From: Spyradenecus sp045634445
GTDB taxonomy: Bacteria > Verrucomicrobiota > Kiritimatiellia > RFP12 > DVOR01
Reading direction: 5' to 3'
Length of the DNA stretch: 64,000 nt
NCBI GenBank assembly: GCA_045634445.1
Contig: JAZRAG010000078.1
Span: 1 to 64,000 of the forward strand
Made by a program: the position numbers and the translations under genes. Below the pieces are notes generated by a model. The model had not been told where the DNA came from, ran no database searches, and saw only the letters and a program-made list of their open reading frames with translations. The first letter of the stretch is position 1. Each line of letters opens with the position of its first letter. Of this stretch, positions 9,330-17,667 are shown in pieces.

Positions 9330-9795
9330 GGATCAAATCTCCATTTTGATTTACTATATTCAAGCCCTGACCGGAGATGCCGTAGGCTTGGGGGATGTTT
9401 TCGTTTTGGAAGACGGCGAGGTATTTGGTCATGTTGGGAGCGAGTTTCCCGGAAAGCATTTCATCTAAAGTCATCCACTTGACGTTGCCTTCAACGGAAC
9501 CGGTCAGTTCTCCGGAAAAGGTACTGGTTTTGAAAAGAAAAACAAAATATTGCGACTGTTTTATGGGATTATACCATTGAATATATCCACAATTCTGCAA
9601 GTTGGAAACGGTCAGTCCCGTTTCCTCCTGAACTTCGCGGATAATGGAAGCCACGACCGTTTCCCCCGGTTCAACATGTCCCCCGGGAAAAGTCAACCCC
9701 GGCCACGGATTCGACGGCTTGGGCAAGCGTTCCTGCACCAGAACGCGCCCATCCGCATCCGTTATCATGCACATATTACAAAGTTCAGTTTCCAT
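9322..9795 (-). CDS. Nudix hydrolase (MutT-like)
   Basis: The 157-residue protein has a complete Nudix box, GGHVEPGETVVASIIREVQEETGL in outline (G, E, REVQEE and G all present), near residues 38-61. It is a single domain without a signal peptide. Such enzymes hydrolyse nucleoside diphosphates linked to another group. The opening (MCMITDADGRVLVQERL) is typical of the 8-oxo-dGTP diphosphatase/ADP-ribose subgroup, but the substrate is uncertain. It lies between the DNA methylase (42 bp upstream) and the DUF262 pair (8-bp overlap). That makes it a member of the island operon rather than a housekeeping mutT. Confidence 0.88.
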   Translation of the reverse strand: METELCNMCMITDADGRVLVQERLPKPSNPWPGLTFPGGHVEPGETVVASIIREVQEETGLTVSNLQNCGYIQWYNPIKQSQYFVFLFKTSTFSGELTGSVEGNVKWMTLDEMLSGKLAPNMTKYLAVFQNENIPQAYGISGQGLNIVNQNGDLIHE

Positions 9796-9837
9796 TTATG
9801 ACAAAAGTCCTAAAATTTCTTTTCTGCTTTTTTGAAA

Positions 9838-11697
9838 TCATCCAATGTTCTTGTCTTTAGTAACTTGTTTTATAATCTTAACATCTTCAGAAGTCAAATC
9901 ATATTGCTGAATCAACCATTTTTCAAATTCAGCGCAAGATTTCTCTATAACAACGTTTAACTCTTCTTGAGAAATTCGTGGAATCCCCAATTTTTTTATA
10001 TAATTATGGGCAAGAGAATAATGATTAGTTCCGTACGGTTTGCTTGTTGATAAAATATAAAACCAAAAGATACATGTCTCCATAATTTTTTTCAAAAAAA
10101 GTAAACTATTTGTATCTTTTGCCATTGCAGCCATGCCATTATAAAATAACATGTCATTATCATCACAGTAGACGGGGACGAATGCTTCTGTGGCAATGTG
10201 CGGAAAAAATAACTTCCCTTGATTAAAAACAAATCCTTGATTGCGTCCAAACGCATACCAATAAGTATATGTTTTTTTCCCTTTGTCTCTTGTTCTTAAA
10301 ATTGCTTTTTTGCTCTCCAAATATTTGTATGCATATGGATAATTTTTTTTAAAAAAATCCTCTGCCAAAAGTTTTTTTGTTTCAATATCATATGGGAATA
10401 TAACATACTGTATATTTTCTGAAAAACTTTTCTCTGATGATATCTTGTTGGAATTTACAATTTTTGTGCAAACATTTTTTTCAATCTTATATTCAACACT
10501 ATCTGACTGCAAGAAATAAAATGTCTTATTTTCTCTAACTGGCGAAAAGATATAAACATCGTTTTTCAATGTCGCAATACCGCTGGATGTGTCGTAAATA
10601 TTTCCCAGCGGTTCTCCTGTATTTTCAATTTTTTTAATAATATCTACACTTGTTAAATTCCATCCATTGGAATTATCCAATAATTGCCTAGCAACAGGTG
10701 TCAGCATTATTTCCGAAAAGCATATTTTACTTTTCATTCTAAAATAGTTAATAAAATCAGATGATTTTTTCTTAACAATACAGATACAAGTATAAGTAGA
10801 TTTACTTTTAAAAACAGGAATGCTACCAAAATCTAAAATTTCCAAATGTAATTCCCCTGAATTCAAAAAATGACGTAGATTCCGCCCATTCACACTTTTA
10901 AAAAAAGTGTTCATCGTGATAAATCCAAGAACTCCATTGGGGGCAAGCATTTCTACACCAATTTCAAAAAATGGTATATATAGATCTGGGTGTCCGACAT
11001 TGCATGTTTTAAATTTTTTAAGCAATTTCAATGTCTCATCATTGAGATGGCGTGAGCAAACATACGGGGGATTACCTACAATAACATCAAACTTATCTTT
11101 ACCGCAATGTTGCCTCCAATCAAAAGACAGAGCGTTCCCTGTAAAAATGTTAAATTCGAAAGAATCTGCATCTTCACCGGCAAGAACGGCGGCCAAGGTT
11201 AATAATATTTTTGATCTTTCGACGGCATATTTCTCAATGTCAACGCCATAAATTTGATTTTTATAGATATCTCTATAATTAATATGTAAATTATTATGTA
11301 AAAAATTTGCAGCAGTCAGTAAAAATCCTGCACAACCACAAGCTAAATCACAGATACTGGGCAAAGTGTTTTGCTCTAAATTTATACTATTTTTTACAAT
11401 ATATTCTCGTATTGCTTCTGGAGTGTAAACTGCTCCGTTAACAATTTTGTCTGCAGGTGAAATGATGAATTCAAAAACCTCAATCAAATCTTCCAAACTT
11501 TTAATCTTGATTTTTTTATTGAGCAACATGAAAAGAGAAAAGTCTGAATCATCTTTTTTTATACTCAAGGAGTTTATTAGTTTGTTTTTGGAGCATTTGA
11601 CATTGTTTTGTATTAAAAACACAGAGACAACAAGACGATTGATCTCATCTGTTTTTTGAGTATATTTTGTCAAAAATTTCAACTCGTTTTTATTCAT
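9838..11697 (-). CDS. N6-adenine DNA methyltransferase (Eco57I/type IIG-like)
   Basis: The 619-residue product has a type I/IIG-style methylase core: GAVYTPEAI at 88-96 (motif X region), DLACGCAGF at 117-125 (SAM-binding motif I) and NPPY at 209-212 (catalytic motif IV). The 350 residues after the core resemble TaqI-like target-recognition regions. No nuclease motif is seen, so any cleavage function must be another gene's. It is the last of four tightly packed genes: 8 bp after the Cys-rich protein, itself overlapping the receiver protein, which overlaps the kinase. A solitary methylase in an operon with a kinase-receiver pair suggests modification-dependent self-recognition; that is inference. 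Confidence 0.88.
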   Translation of the reverse strand: MNKNELKFLTKYTQKTDEINRLVVSVFLIQNNVKCSKNKLINSLSIKKDDSDFSLFMLLNKKIKIKSLEDLIEVFEFIISPADKIVNGAVYTPEAIREYIVKNSINLEQNTLPSICDLACGCAGFLLTAANFLHNNLHINYRDIYKNQIYGVDIEKYAVERSKILLTLAAVLAGEDADSFEFNIFTGNALSFDWRQHCGKDKFDVIVGNPPYVCSRHLNDETLKLLKKFKTCNVGHPDLYIPFFEIGVEMLAPNGVLGFITMNTFFKSVNGRNLRHFLNSGELHLEILDFGSIPVFKSKSTYTCICIVKKKSSDFINYFRMKSKICFSEIMLTPVARQLLDNSNGWNLTSVDIIKKIENTGEPLGNIYDTSSGIATLKNDVYIFSPVRENKTFYFLQSDSVEYKIEKNVCTKIVNSNKISSEKSFSENIQYVIFPYDIETKKLLAEDFFKKNYPYAYKYLESKKAILRTRDKGKKTYTYWYAFGRNQGFVFNQGKLFFPHIATEAFVPVYCDDNDMLFYNGMAAMAKDTNSLLFLKKIMETCIFWFYILSTSKPYGTNHYSLAHNYIKKLGIPRISQEELNVVIEKSCAEFEKWLIQQYDLTSEDVKIIKQVTKDKNIG

Positions 11698-11705
11698 ATG
11701 TCACC

Positions 11706-12395
11706 TCACACGAACATTGGAAACAATTTGTTCCTATTGAATACTTCATGCGAGGATTCTGCTGAAAATCCATTAAAATATGGTTCCCAAAACATATCTT
11801 GCGAAAACTTAATTATAGTCTTGTAATCATTGTCATTGAATATGGTTTCGAACTTTGGATAACATTTTCTTTCACAAAAATTGTGAAAAATAAAATGTAG
11901 GCATAAAAACGGATCCATAGGGGGATATGCTATCCGTGGAGCCTTAAACAATAATATTTCACCAGAATTCTTATCTTTTATGCCTCGTCCACCACAATGC
12001 ATGTGATAATAGGGATGTGCCAAATTCTTTTTTGCTGAAGAATCATCTTGATCAAAATGCCAACAATAATGGCAATTACTACATGAGCCGCCAAAGGCAA
12101 GAATATTTATTTCATGTTTTCTTATCGCATTTAACTTGTTAAACCTATCCACAACAAATGAAACATTTGCATTTATTGCAAGAGAAACACTACCCCCGTA
12201 ATTAAAGCATAACGCTGCTTGTTCTTTTAAATTAACAACAAGATTAGTAATTTCTGCATTAATACAATCTTGTTTTCGAACAAATTGAATGCGTTGTACA
12301 ATGTCTGCACAATCAACAACGGAACAAGCATGTCTTTTTAGTATGCCTTGCATTTGTGCTTTATAAGTATTAAGTATGGTTATTACTGCTTGCAT
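11706..12395 (-). CDS. Cys/His-rich protein of unknown function in the kinase-receiver-methylase operon
   Basis: I do not recognise a named family. The 229-residue protein has a striking central block: GGSCSNCHYC, then HPYYHMHCGG, then APRIAYPPMDPFL. The Cys and His residues could bind a metal, and the clustering looks like an active or structural site. There is no signal peptide or membrane segment. It overlaps the receiver gene by 13 bp and lies 8 bp before the methylase, so its function is tied to both. It is one candidate effector (a metal-dependent nuclease or hydrolase is conceivable), but nothing proves catalysis. Confidence 0.75.
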   Translation of the reverse strand: MQAVITILNTYKAQMQGILKRHACSVVDCADIVQRIQFVRKQDCINAEITNLVVNLKEQAALCFNYGGSVSLAINANVSFVVDRFNKLNAIRKHEINILAFGGSCSNCHYCWHFDQDDSSAKKNLAHPYYHMHCGGRGIKDKNSGEILLFKAPRIAYPPMDPFLCLHFIFHNFCERKCYPKFETIFNDNDYKTIIKFSQDMFWEPYFNGFSAESSHEVFNRNKLFPMFV

Positions 12396-13456
12396 TTAGC
12401 GTCCTTTTCTAACTGACGAAAACGTTGTTTTGCCTCTTTTGTTGCATACTTTTTGTATTTATCACTACCTTGCAAAATAGCCTCAAAAGAAATATATTCT
12501 TGTTCTTGCCATGGATAAAGATTACTTTGTAACAACTCAAAGCCTTCAAGAGGATCCAATGCTTTCAACGTTGTCTGACAAATTGTCCAAAATCTACAAC
12601 TTTGGGCATACGCAGGCAAGCTAATTGCATGCATTTTTTTTAATCCAGTTTTTTGAATAATCGCTTGAACTCTTTCTTCCGCAGTCAATTGCCTTAAAAA
12701 TGTTTTACTAATATTCTTATCCCACCATAACTCAACGCCCTGCGCCCACCAACGCGGATACATAGTACTAAAGACTCCATTGTATTGGTAGGAAGATAAT
12801 AAATTTTTGAGAGCCTCCCAATCTGCAGAATTTTTTGAAACACCTAATCTTGCAGCCAAAACGTCCTCTCCAATTAAAATGCCAATCGGTTTAACAATCT
12901 GGTACAATACAAAAATTGCATTTTCATGCAAACTTGAAGAGTGTTCTGGTAATAAAAAAGTATTTTCTACAATGTCTGGTAAATGGATACCTTTGGGCAC
13001 AGCAAGAATTTCACATAACTTGTGATGACGTTTAATAAAATCATAGGCTTGAATGATATCTAACAGCATGCAGTTGTAGTAGTCCGGATTTTTGAGGTAT
13101 TTTTCTTTTATGATAGAGTAGTCAAACAATTTACAAGAAGACATTTGCTTATAAAAGCTTGTTATTTTGCTTTCTGACGAAATAAGAATAATCGGAACAT
13201 CATAAAATGACATAACACCGGGGGTGCGTAATGCTTGAGCTAAAGCGGGGGCATCATAACAATTATTTCCATTTGTCAAACGAAAATCAATAACAACTAA
13301 TGAATAATTACCATTTTTCACCATTGTTGGCATTTCAGCAAAAGAATGTGGTTTTTCAAAGGAAACATTAAATTTTGTCTCCCGCTTTAATTGATTTGCT
13401 ATAGTTGTAGCATTACAATCATCTATCAATAAAATATTATAAGTCATATTTTTCAT
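12383..13456 (-). CDS. Receiver-domain protein with unknown C-terminal domain
   Basis: Residues 1-125 form a CheY-like receiver: acidic pair LIDDCN near 10, phosphoacceptor-type Asp in VVIDFRLTNG near 57, ILISSES near 96 and a conserved-position Lys in SIIKEKY. The remaining 230 residues are not a known DNA-binding output domain. They contain Trp-rich stretches (PRWWAQGVELWW) and a basic C-terminus. The gene overlaps the kinase gene by 20 bp and the next gene by 13 bp, so it is the obvious phosphotransfer partner. The lack of a recognisable HTH suggests an effector or assembly role rather than transcription control. Confidence 0.82.
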   Translation of the reverse strand: MKNMTYNILLIDDCNATTIANQLKRETKFNVSFEKPHSFAEMPTMVKNGNYSLVVIDFRLTNGNNCYDAPALAQALRTPGVMSFYDVPIILISSESKITSFYKQMSSCKLFDYSIIKEKYLKNPDYYNCMLLDIIQAYDFIKRHHKLCEILAVPKGIHLPDIVENTFLLPEHSSSLHENAIFVLYQIVKPIGILIGEDVLAARLGVSKNSADWEALKNLLSSYQYNGVFSTMYPRWWAQGVELWWDKNISKTFLRQLTAEERVQAIIQKTGLKKMHAISLPAYAQSCRFWTICQTTLKALDPLEGFELLQSNLYPWQEQEYISFEAILQGSDKYKKYATKEAKQRFRQLEKDAKCKQ

Positions 13457-15800
13457 AATCCTTATCTGTTGCTTGCGGGAATTCTATACGAAAACATGTG
13501 GAAAAACCTTCTGGCGGAGATACGAGTTCTATTGATCCACGATAACTGTCAACAATATCTTTGACTATCTTCAAACCCAAGCCACAACCGTGCATATCAT
13601 TTTGCGAGAATTCACTGTATGCCTTGGGTGCAGTCGTAGTGAAAAATTCTTCAAAAATATGAGGTGCATCTTCTTCTGAAATACCATCACCAGTATCAGA
13701 AAACTCAAAAAATACTTTTTCATTTTCTCGTCCACAAGAAAATATGATTTTTCCAGGGACTCCAGTGCGCTTTATTGCTTTTACAGAATTGCTAAACAAA
13801 TTGAATAGTATCGCAGCTAATTCTGATGGATGCATTGGTTTTGTGAACAAGCGATATTCATGTACATCTATTTCTGGCATTTCAATGTCATAATTTTTGG
13901 CTGTAGCAAGATGACTATTGCGGAAGCTATTTAAATGTACAAAAATATCAAGAGGTTCAAGTTCTGTAATAAGACTATGGGAAACAGCTTCATCGAAAAA
14001 AGATGTATACGAATACAAAGCCGCAATATTTTCAGACAGATTCTTTTCTGTCTTTAATACTACTTCTGCATCGGAAGCATTTTTACGCAACCCAACCAAA
14101 TCGCAGGTTATGTAATCGACGCTATTTTTAATTTCATGGGAAAACTGAGCCATTGACAATCCAATACTCGCCAATATACGCAAACGATTTCGTTCTGCCA
14201 AATATTTTTTTTGGAAAGCTTTTTTGGCATTTTCGGCATCTTTTAACGCGGTCTTTAAGGCTTTCTTTTTCTTTCTTTTACGCTTTTGGGCTTCTATGGA
14301 AACATCATTATCTTCTTCATCAAGCTCATCAATCAAACGAGCAATATTTTTTAGTTTTATCTCCAACGGCTCCCAACTTCCGTCATCATTTTTTTGCTGA
14401 GCTGCGGCCAGTTTTACTCCTCGAGAACGATTTATTTGCAGTGTCGCTGAAATAATCAACTTAAAAAGCATATTTTTCAGTTGAATGAATGATTCCGTTT
14501 CCAGCAAGCCTTCACGGCTAGAGGTTTCACAGAAAATATTTTGGGGATCCCTAATATCAACATAACCCCAATAGTTGTTGTTACCATGAGGAGGCAACAG
14601 AACTCTGTCTCTCACAGATTTATCTAATTTTAACCAGTCATCTCCAGGTTCGCCATATGGAAGCACTCTAAAGCCATTCCTGTAAAGTCGTATTCCTCCG
14701 TGCTTTTTTGTTTCTTCCTGCAACGCACGCAATTTATTTGGTGGAACATGTTTTGCATCCAAAATGAAATAAAAAGCTTCAAATATCATTTCAGGAAGTT
14801 GTAAAAAGTGTTCTGGTATTGCTTCATTTTGCTCTGAAAAGTCAGATGATACCGTACCAGTCAAGTTTATATCAAATTTTTCACTATAAATACTATAATG
14901 AGCAATGCCTTTTTCATCTACATTACCCGTTATTTTTGCCAAAGCATAATCTGTTGCATTGAGTAAATCTGGTTTTACGAGTTTTTTCTCTCCAGCGTCA
15001 ATTTTCAAAAAAGATACAGAAAAATAGTCCTTTGTTTCATCGGCATCTGCATTTTTTTCAATACAACCAGTATCTTTATCGAATTTTTGTGGAAATTCAG
15101 GCGGAGCAATACAGGGAGAAATGACATCTGTGATATAGCGATATATTCTTTTTACTGAGGTCGTTGTCCATCTGTCGCGAAGGTTATTTATTATTAATTT
15201 GGTCCCTGTTTTTTTAGTCTCTGCATCAATTGATATTTTATGCGAAACTAATGCTAATTCAGAAATCGAGTCATAATCATTCCAATCAATTTCCAACTTG
15301 AGAGCCTGTGGGGAATCGTCTGTTTTCGTAATAATTGTTAAGTTTGTTCCTAAACGCTGAACAGCAAACCGTCCAATTCCTTTTTGACCGGCTCGTTTAC
15401 GAAGAAATTTCTTAGAGAATGGATTATTTATTTTATTGGCAGATGAAATACGCATAAATCCATTGATTAAATCAGCTCTCGACATCCCTTCGCCATTATC
15501 TTCTATAATTAAAGTTCCTCCCCCATTGTCTGCATCAATGAAAGATAAGGTAACAACTCTTGCATCCGCATCGTAAGAGTTTTTTACAAGTTCTGCAACA
15601 GCTGTTTCTTGCCGAGAAACCAATTCTTGGCCCAGTCTTGTTATAAGTCCGGAGTCTACTGAAAAACGTGCATATTCTTGATCGCACAGTGCAATAGCTT
15701 GAGATAATTGCAATATAGCATTATAATCAGTAGGCGTCTTGCTTAACTCTTGTGCAAGTTCTTTTTTCAAGAAAGAGAGTTTATCTGCCTGCTCGCTCAT
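13437..15800 (-). CDS. Hsp90/MORC-like ATPase fused to a histidine kinase
   Basis: The 787-residue protein has two GHKL-type ATPase modules. The N-terminal one is Hsp90/MutL/MORC-like: ELVKNSYDADA, EDNGEGM and GQKGIGRFA within about residues 65-150. The C-terminal one is a histidine kinase: H-box FSHEIKN with His555, N-box NLFSNSVKAI near 670, DTGDGIS at 702-708 and GCGLGL at 738-743. A Lys/Arg-rich coiled-coil-like segment precedes the H-box. No membrane segment is visible, so the signal is cytosolic. It follows the HTH gene by 2 bp and overlaps the receiver gene. MORC-type ATPases occur in restriction systems; joining one to a phosphorelay suggests a sensor for invading DNA or for DNA ends. 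Confidence 0.87.
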   Translation of the reverse strand: MSEQADKLSFLKKELAQELSKTPTDYNAILQLSQAIALCDQEYARFSVDSGLITRLGQELVSRQETAVAELVKNSYDADARVVTLSFIDADNGGGTLIIEDNGEGMSRADLINGFMRISSANKINNPFSKKFLRKRAGQKGIGRFAVQRLGTNLTIITKTDDSPQALKLEIDWNDYDSISELALVSHKISIDAETKKTGTKLIINNLRDRWTTTSVKRIYRYITDVISPCIAPPEFPQKFDKDTGCIEKNADADETKDYFSVSFLKIDAGEKKLVKPDLLNATDYALAKITGNVDEKGIAHYSIYSEKFDINLTGTVSSDFSEQNEAIPEHFLQLPEMIFEAFYFILDAKHVPPNKLRALQEETKKHGGIRLYRNGFRVLPYGEPGDDWLKLDKSVRDRVLLPPHGNNNYWGYVDIRDPQNIFCETSSREGLLETESFIQLKNMLFKLIISATLQINRSRGVKLAAAQQKNDDGSWEPLEIKLKNIARLIDELDEEDNDVSIEAQKRKRKKKKALKTALKDAENAKKAFQKKYLAERNRLRILASIGLSMAQFSHEIKNSVDYITCDLVGLRKNASDAEVVLKTEKNLSENIAALYSYTSFFDEAVSHSLITELEPLDIFVHLNSFRNSHLATAKNYDIEMPEIDVHEYRLFTKPMHPSELAAILFNLFSNSVKAIKRTGVPGKIIFSCGRENEKVFFEFSDTGDGISEEDAPHIFEEFFTTTAPKAYSEFSQNDMHGCGLGLKIVKDIVDSYRGSIELVSPPEGFSTCFRIEFPQATDKDYEKYDL

Positions 15801-15802
15801 AA

Positions 15803-15997
15803 TTATTCTCCTGCTCGTCCAGACTTAATCCACATATCCACTTCTGACAGTTTGAATTTTCAGAATTTGCCGATGCGGTGTCCAGGGAGATTTTTCTTTT
15901 CAAGGTACACATATATCGTCTCCCGGCGGACACCGAGATATTCTGCGATTTCTTTGATGAATAGCCATCTGTCTTCTATCAAATCAAGCTTTTTCAT
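15803..15997 (-). pseudogene. Small HTH (excisionase/MerR-like) gene interrupted by TGA
   Basis: Reading from ATG 15997 gives KEIAEYLGVRRETIYVYLEK, a winged-HTH/excisionase fold, then HRIGKF followed by TGA at 15860-15862, then KFKLSEVDMWIKSG to a TAA at 15803. In this family the interrupted position is normally Trp (GKFWKFKLSEVD), so TGG has become TGA. The stopped product is 45 residues; read through it is 64. The gene ends 2 bp before the kinase start, so it heads that operon, as BrxR-like or Xis-like regulators often do. TGA is not used as Trp elsewhere in the window, so a nonsense mutation or a base error is likeliest. Confidence 0.7.
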
Positions 15998-16062
15998 TGC
16001 AATATTCCTGAAACGCCCAAACTTTCATTCTTTTGGAAATAGTGTCACCACATATCGTTCGG

Positions 16063-16082
16063 GATAATATATCAATATTATC
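16063..16082. promoter_or_regulatory. Operator-like inverted repeat upstream of the HTH gene
   Basis: GATAATAT-ATCA-ATATTATC is a perfect 8+8 bp inverted repeat 66 bp upstream of the HTH start. Its position and symmetry suit autoregulation of the defence operon by that HTH protein; binding is inferred. Confidence 0.55.
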
Positions 16083-16162
16083 GTGATTTTTCAAACAGAA
16101 ATGCAAGAAAAAGTGTTAGTTTTATGCAGTTTTTGCTGGCTTTACTTCATTTTCAGGATGTG

Positions 16163-16348
16163 TCATGAGAATGGAATCATTCTTGTTGTTCCATATTGCT
16201 CAAATGCCTGTTGCAAGTGTTCCTGGTCGGAATCACTGTCAGTTGCATCAGGATAATGCGAAACAGGAAGTTCCCGGCAAGAAAGAGTTCCAGCAGAATA
16301 AATATATTCTCCATACTCCAGACTGCCGCCTTCTTCATAACGAAGCAA
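16163..16348 (-). CDS. Small ORF, probable gene remnant
   Basis: The frame can be read back to about 16383 without a start, then gives an acidic, Tyr/Glu-rich peptide (YEEGGSLEYGEYIYSAG) ending at 16163. I do not recognise it. It lies between the HTH gene and the damaged IS, next to the IS left end, and is likely the 3' remnant of a gene cut by the insertion. Confidence 0.35.
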   Translation of the reverse strand: MLRYEEGGSLEYGEYIYSAGTLSCRELPVSHYPDATDSDSDQEHLQQAFEQYGTTRMIPFS

Positions 16349-16486
16349 AAAAGATTTTATGGGGGCAATTTCGTTGAGAAACTTTATCAGCGTAATGTGT
16401 CAAATAAAAAGTGCACCAAAGATGTGGTAAATGGTTGAAGATGTGTGAGTTAAGTGTGTCATTGATATGTGCACCGAAGGAGATGC

Positions 16487-16530
16487 GTTCTATGGGGAAG
16501 GGACGGCATGCCGTCCCTTCCCCATAGAAC
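16487..16530. repeat. Perfect 44-bp palindrome
   Basis: The 22-bp half GTTCTATGGGGAAGGGAC... is followed at once by its exact reverse complement, with no spacer. It occupies the 3' end of the transposase frame and supplies its last residues (MGKGRHAVPSP). It may be a palindromic mobile unit or a very strong stem. I see no second copy in the window. Confidence 0.95.
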
Positions 16531-17667
16531 GAGCAGAATGTTGCGTAGAAAAGAGGCGATTTAGCATTCTTTCACACTGTGCTCGAAGTTTTACAGCATA
16601 ACATTTTGGAGGTGGCGGTAATGGGATTATTTGGGCAAGTCTTTGATAAGGTGTTAAAGGGTTGTCAATCTTACGTCTATAAGAAATCCATTTGGATGTA
16701 ACTCGCCGTACTTTTGAAATTTGGCGTGTACATGGAATGCAAAGATTGTAGAGTAGACTCCATTGATCACACAATTCAGTAAGGGCTTGATATTGATTAA
16801 AATCGTCAAATCTTAAATCTCCAAAAAGGGTCCGTATAATTGAGCCATTTTTCTGTTCAATTCGGTGATTGTCATTTTTATGATATGATAGGGACGTGAG
16901 CGTGTAAAAAGAACGTTGGGATAATAGGTTTTGAGAAACTCTAAAAGATGATGGTTAATGAATTCTCCACCATTATTTACATGGATGACATCGGGCGTGA
17001 ATGGAAGACTTTCAAAAATGTGTTTTAACGCCTTACATGTTGCCTCTAAGCCACGATTCCAAACAGGTGCACACATACTCCACTGCGTCTCAACTTCAGT
17101 AACGTGTAAGATCCAAAAGAAACTCTCGCGCATATTGCCCCCGCAGAGTGCCACCGTGTCAACTTGAAGGACGAAAGTGCCCTTTTTCTCGTATAACGTT
17201 CCAGGTGCAGCAGGAATTCCTGCTGCAATCGTAGCGTTATTCCCGGAACGTTTATTAGCAGAACGCATCTGAAACTGGTGTGGCCTCAGAATACGTGCCA
17301 TCGTTGAAGGACTCATCTGCAAAAGTTCACGAACGACCTCTGGAGAGAAATAAACATTGGGACGCGCCTCTTGGTAGTCGGCAATTGCTTTTTCAATTAT
17401 CGAATGCAAATACCGGCTACACATTTGCCCAAAAGCGAACCAAATTTTAACAAGACGATCACGTGCTTCTTTTGAATACGTCGGGGCACGATCACGGTGC
17501 TTTTTGTAGACACGGCTTCCACACAATAATCGAATAACATATTTTCGTGAAAAACCTGTCATTGTAACAGCTTCATCAATCAATGCACTTCGCTCTGAAC
17601 GGTGTTTTGCACGTGCATACCTCTGCTTCATTTTAGTCATGTATTCCCTCGTTGTTTTTGCTGTCAT
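16490..17667 (-). pseudogene. DDE (rve-type) transposase, frameshifted
   Basis: Residues 1-284 from 17667 carry an HTH region (TGFSRKYVIRLL) and an integrase-core domain with LQVDTVA and HVNNGGEFINHHLLEF. The second catalytic position, normally D in SDNGGEF, reads N. After TRSRPYH the frame fails: an ATCAT duplication (TATCATATCAT in transcript order, near 16880) shifts it, so it stops at 16813. The next frame continues sensibly as KNDNHRIEQKNGS, then GDLRFDD and CDQWSLLYNL, to 16490. The element is inactive by both the catalytic change and the shift. Same strand as the neighbouring defence genes. Confidence 0.8.

Larger units (their letters stand above)
16394..17667 (-). mobile_element. Degenerate insertion sequence
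   Basis: This stretch holds a transposase gene (16490-17667). The left end carries two imperfect repeats, GTGTCAAATAAAAAGTGCACC near 16397 and GTGTCATTGATATGTGCACC near 16456, which look like terminal sequence. No matching inverted end is found on the right: the Z1 gene sequence runs directly into the transposase start codon at 17664-17667. The right end was therefore lost in a deletion. Confidence 0.65.

Noticed and set aside
9838..11697. Complete type IIG restriction enzyme
   Set aside because: The methylase core and a target-recognition-like region are present, but no nuclease motif is visible in 619 residues.
15860..15862. TGA recoded as tryptophan
   Set aside because: All other genes in the window use TGG for Trp and TGA as stop (for example the capsid-connector and chaperone genes), so recoding is not supported.
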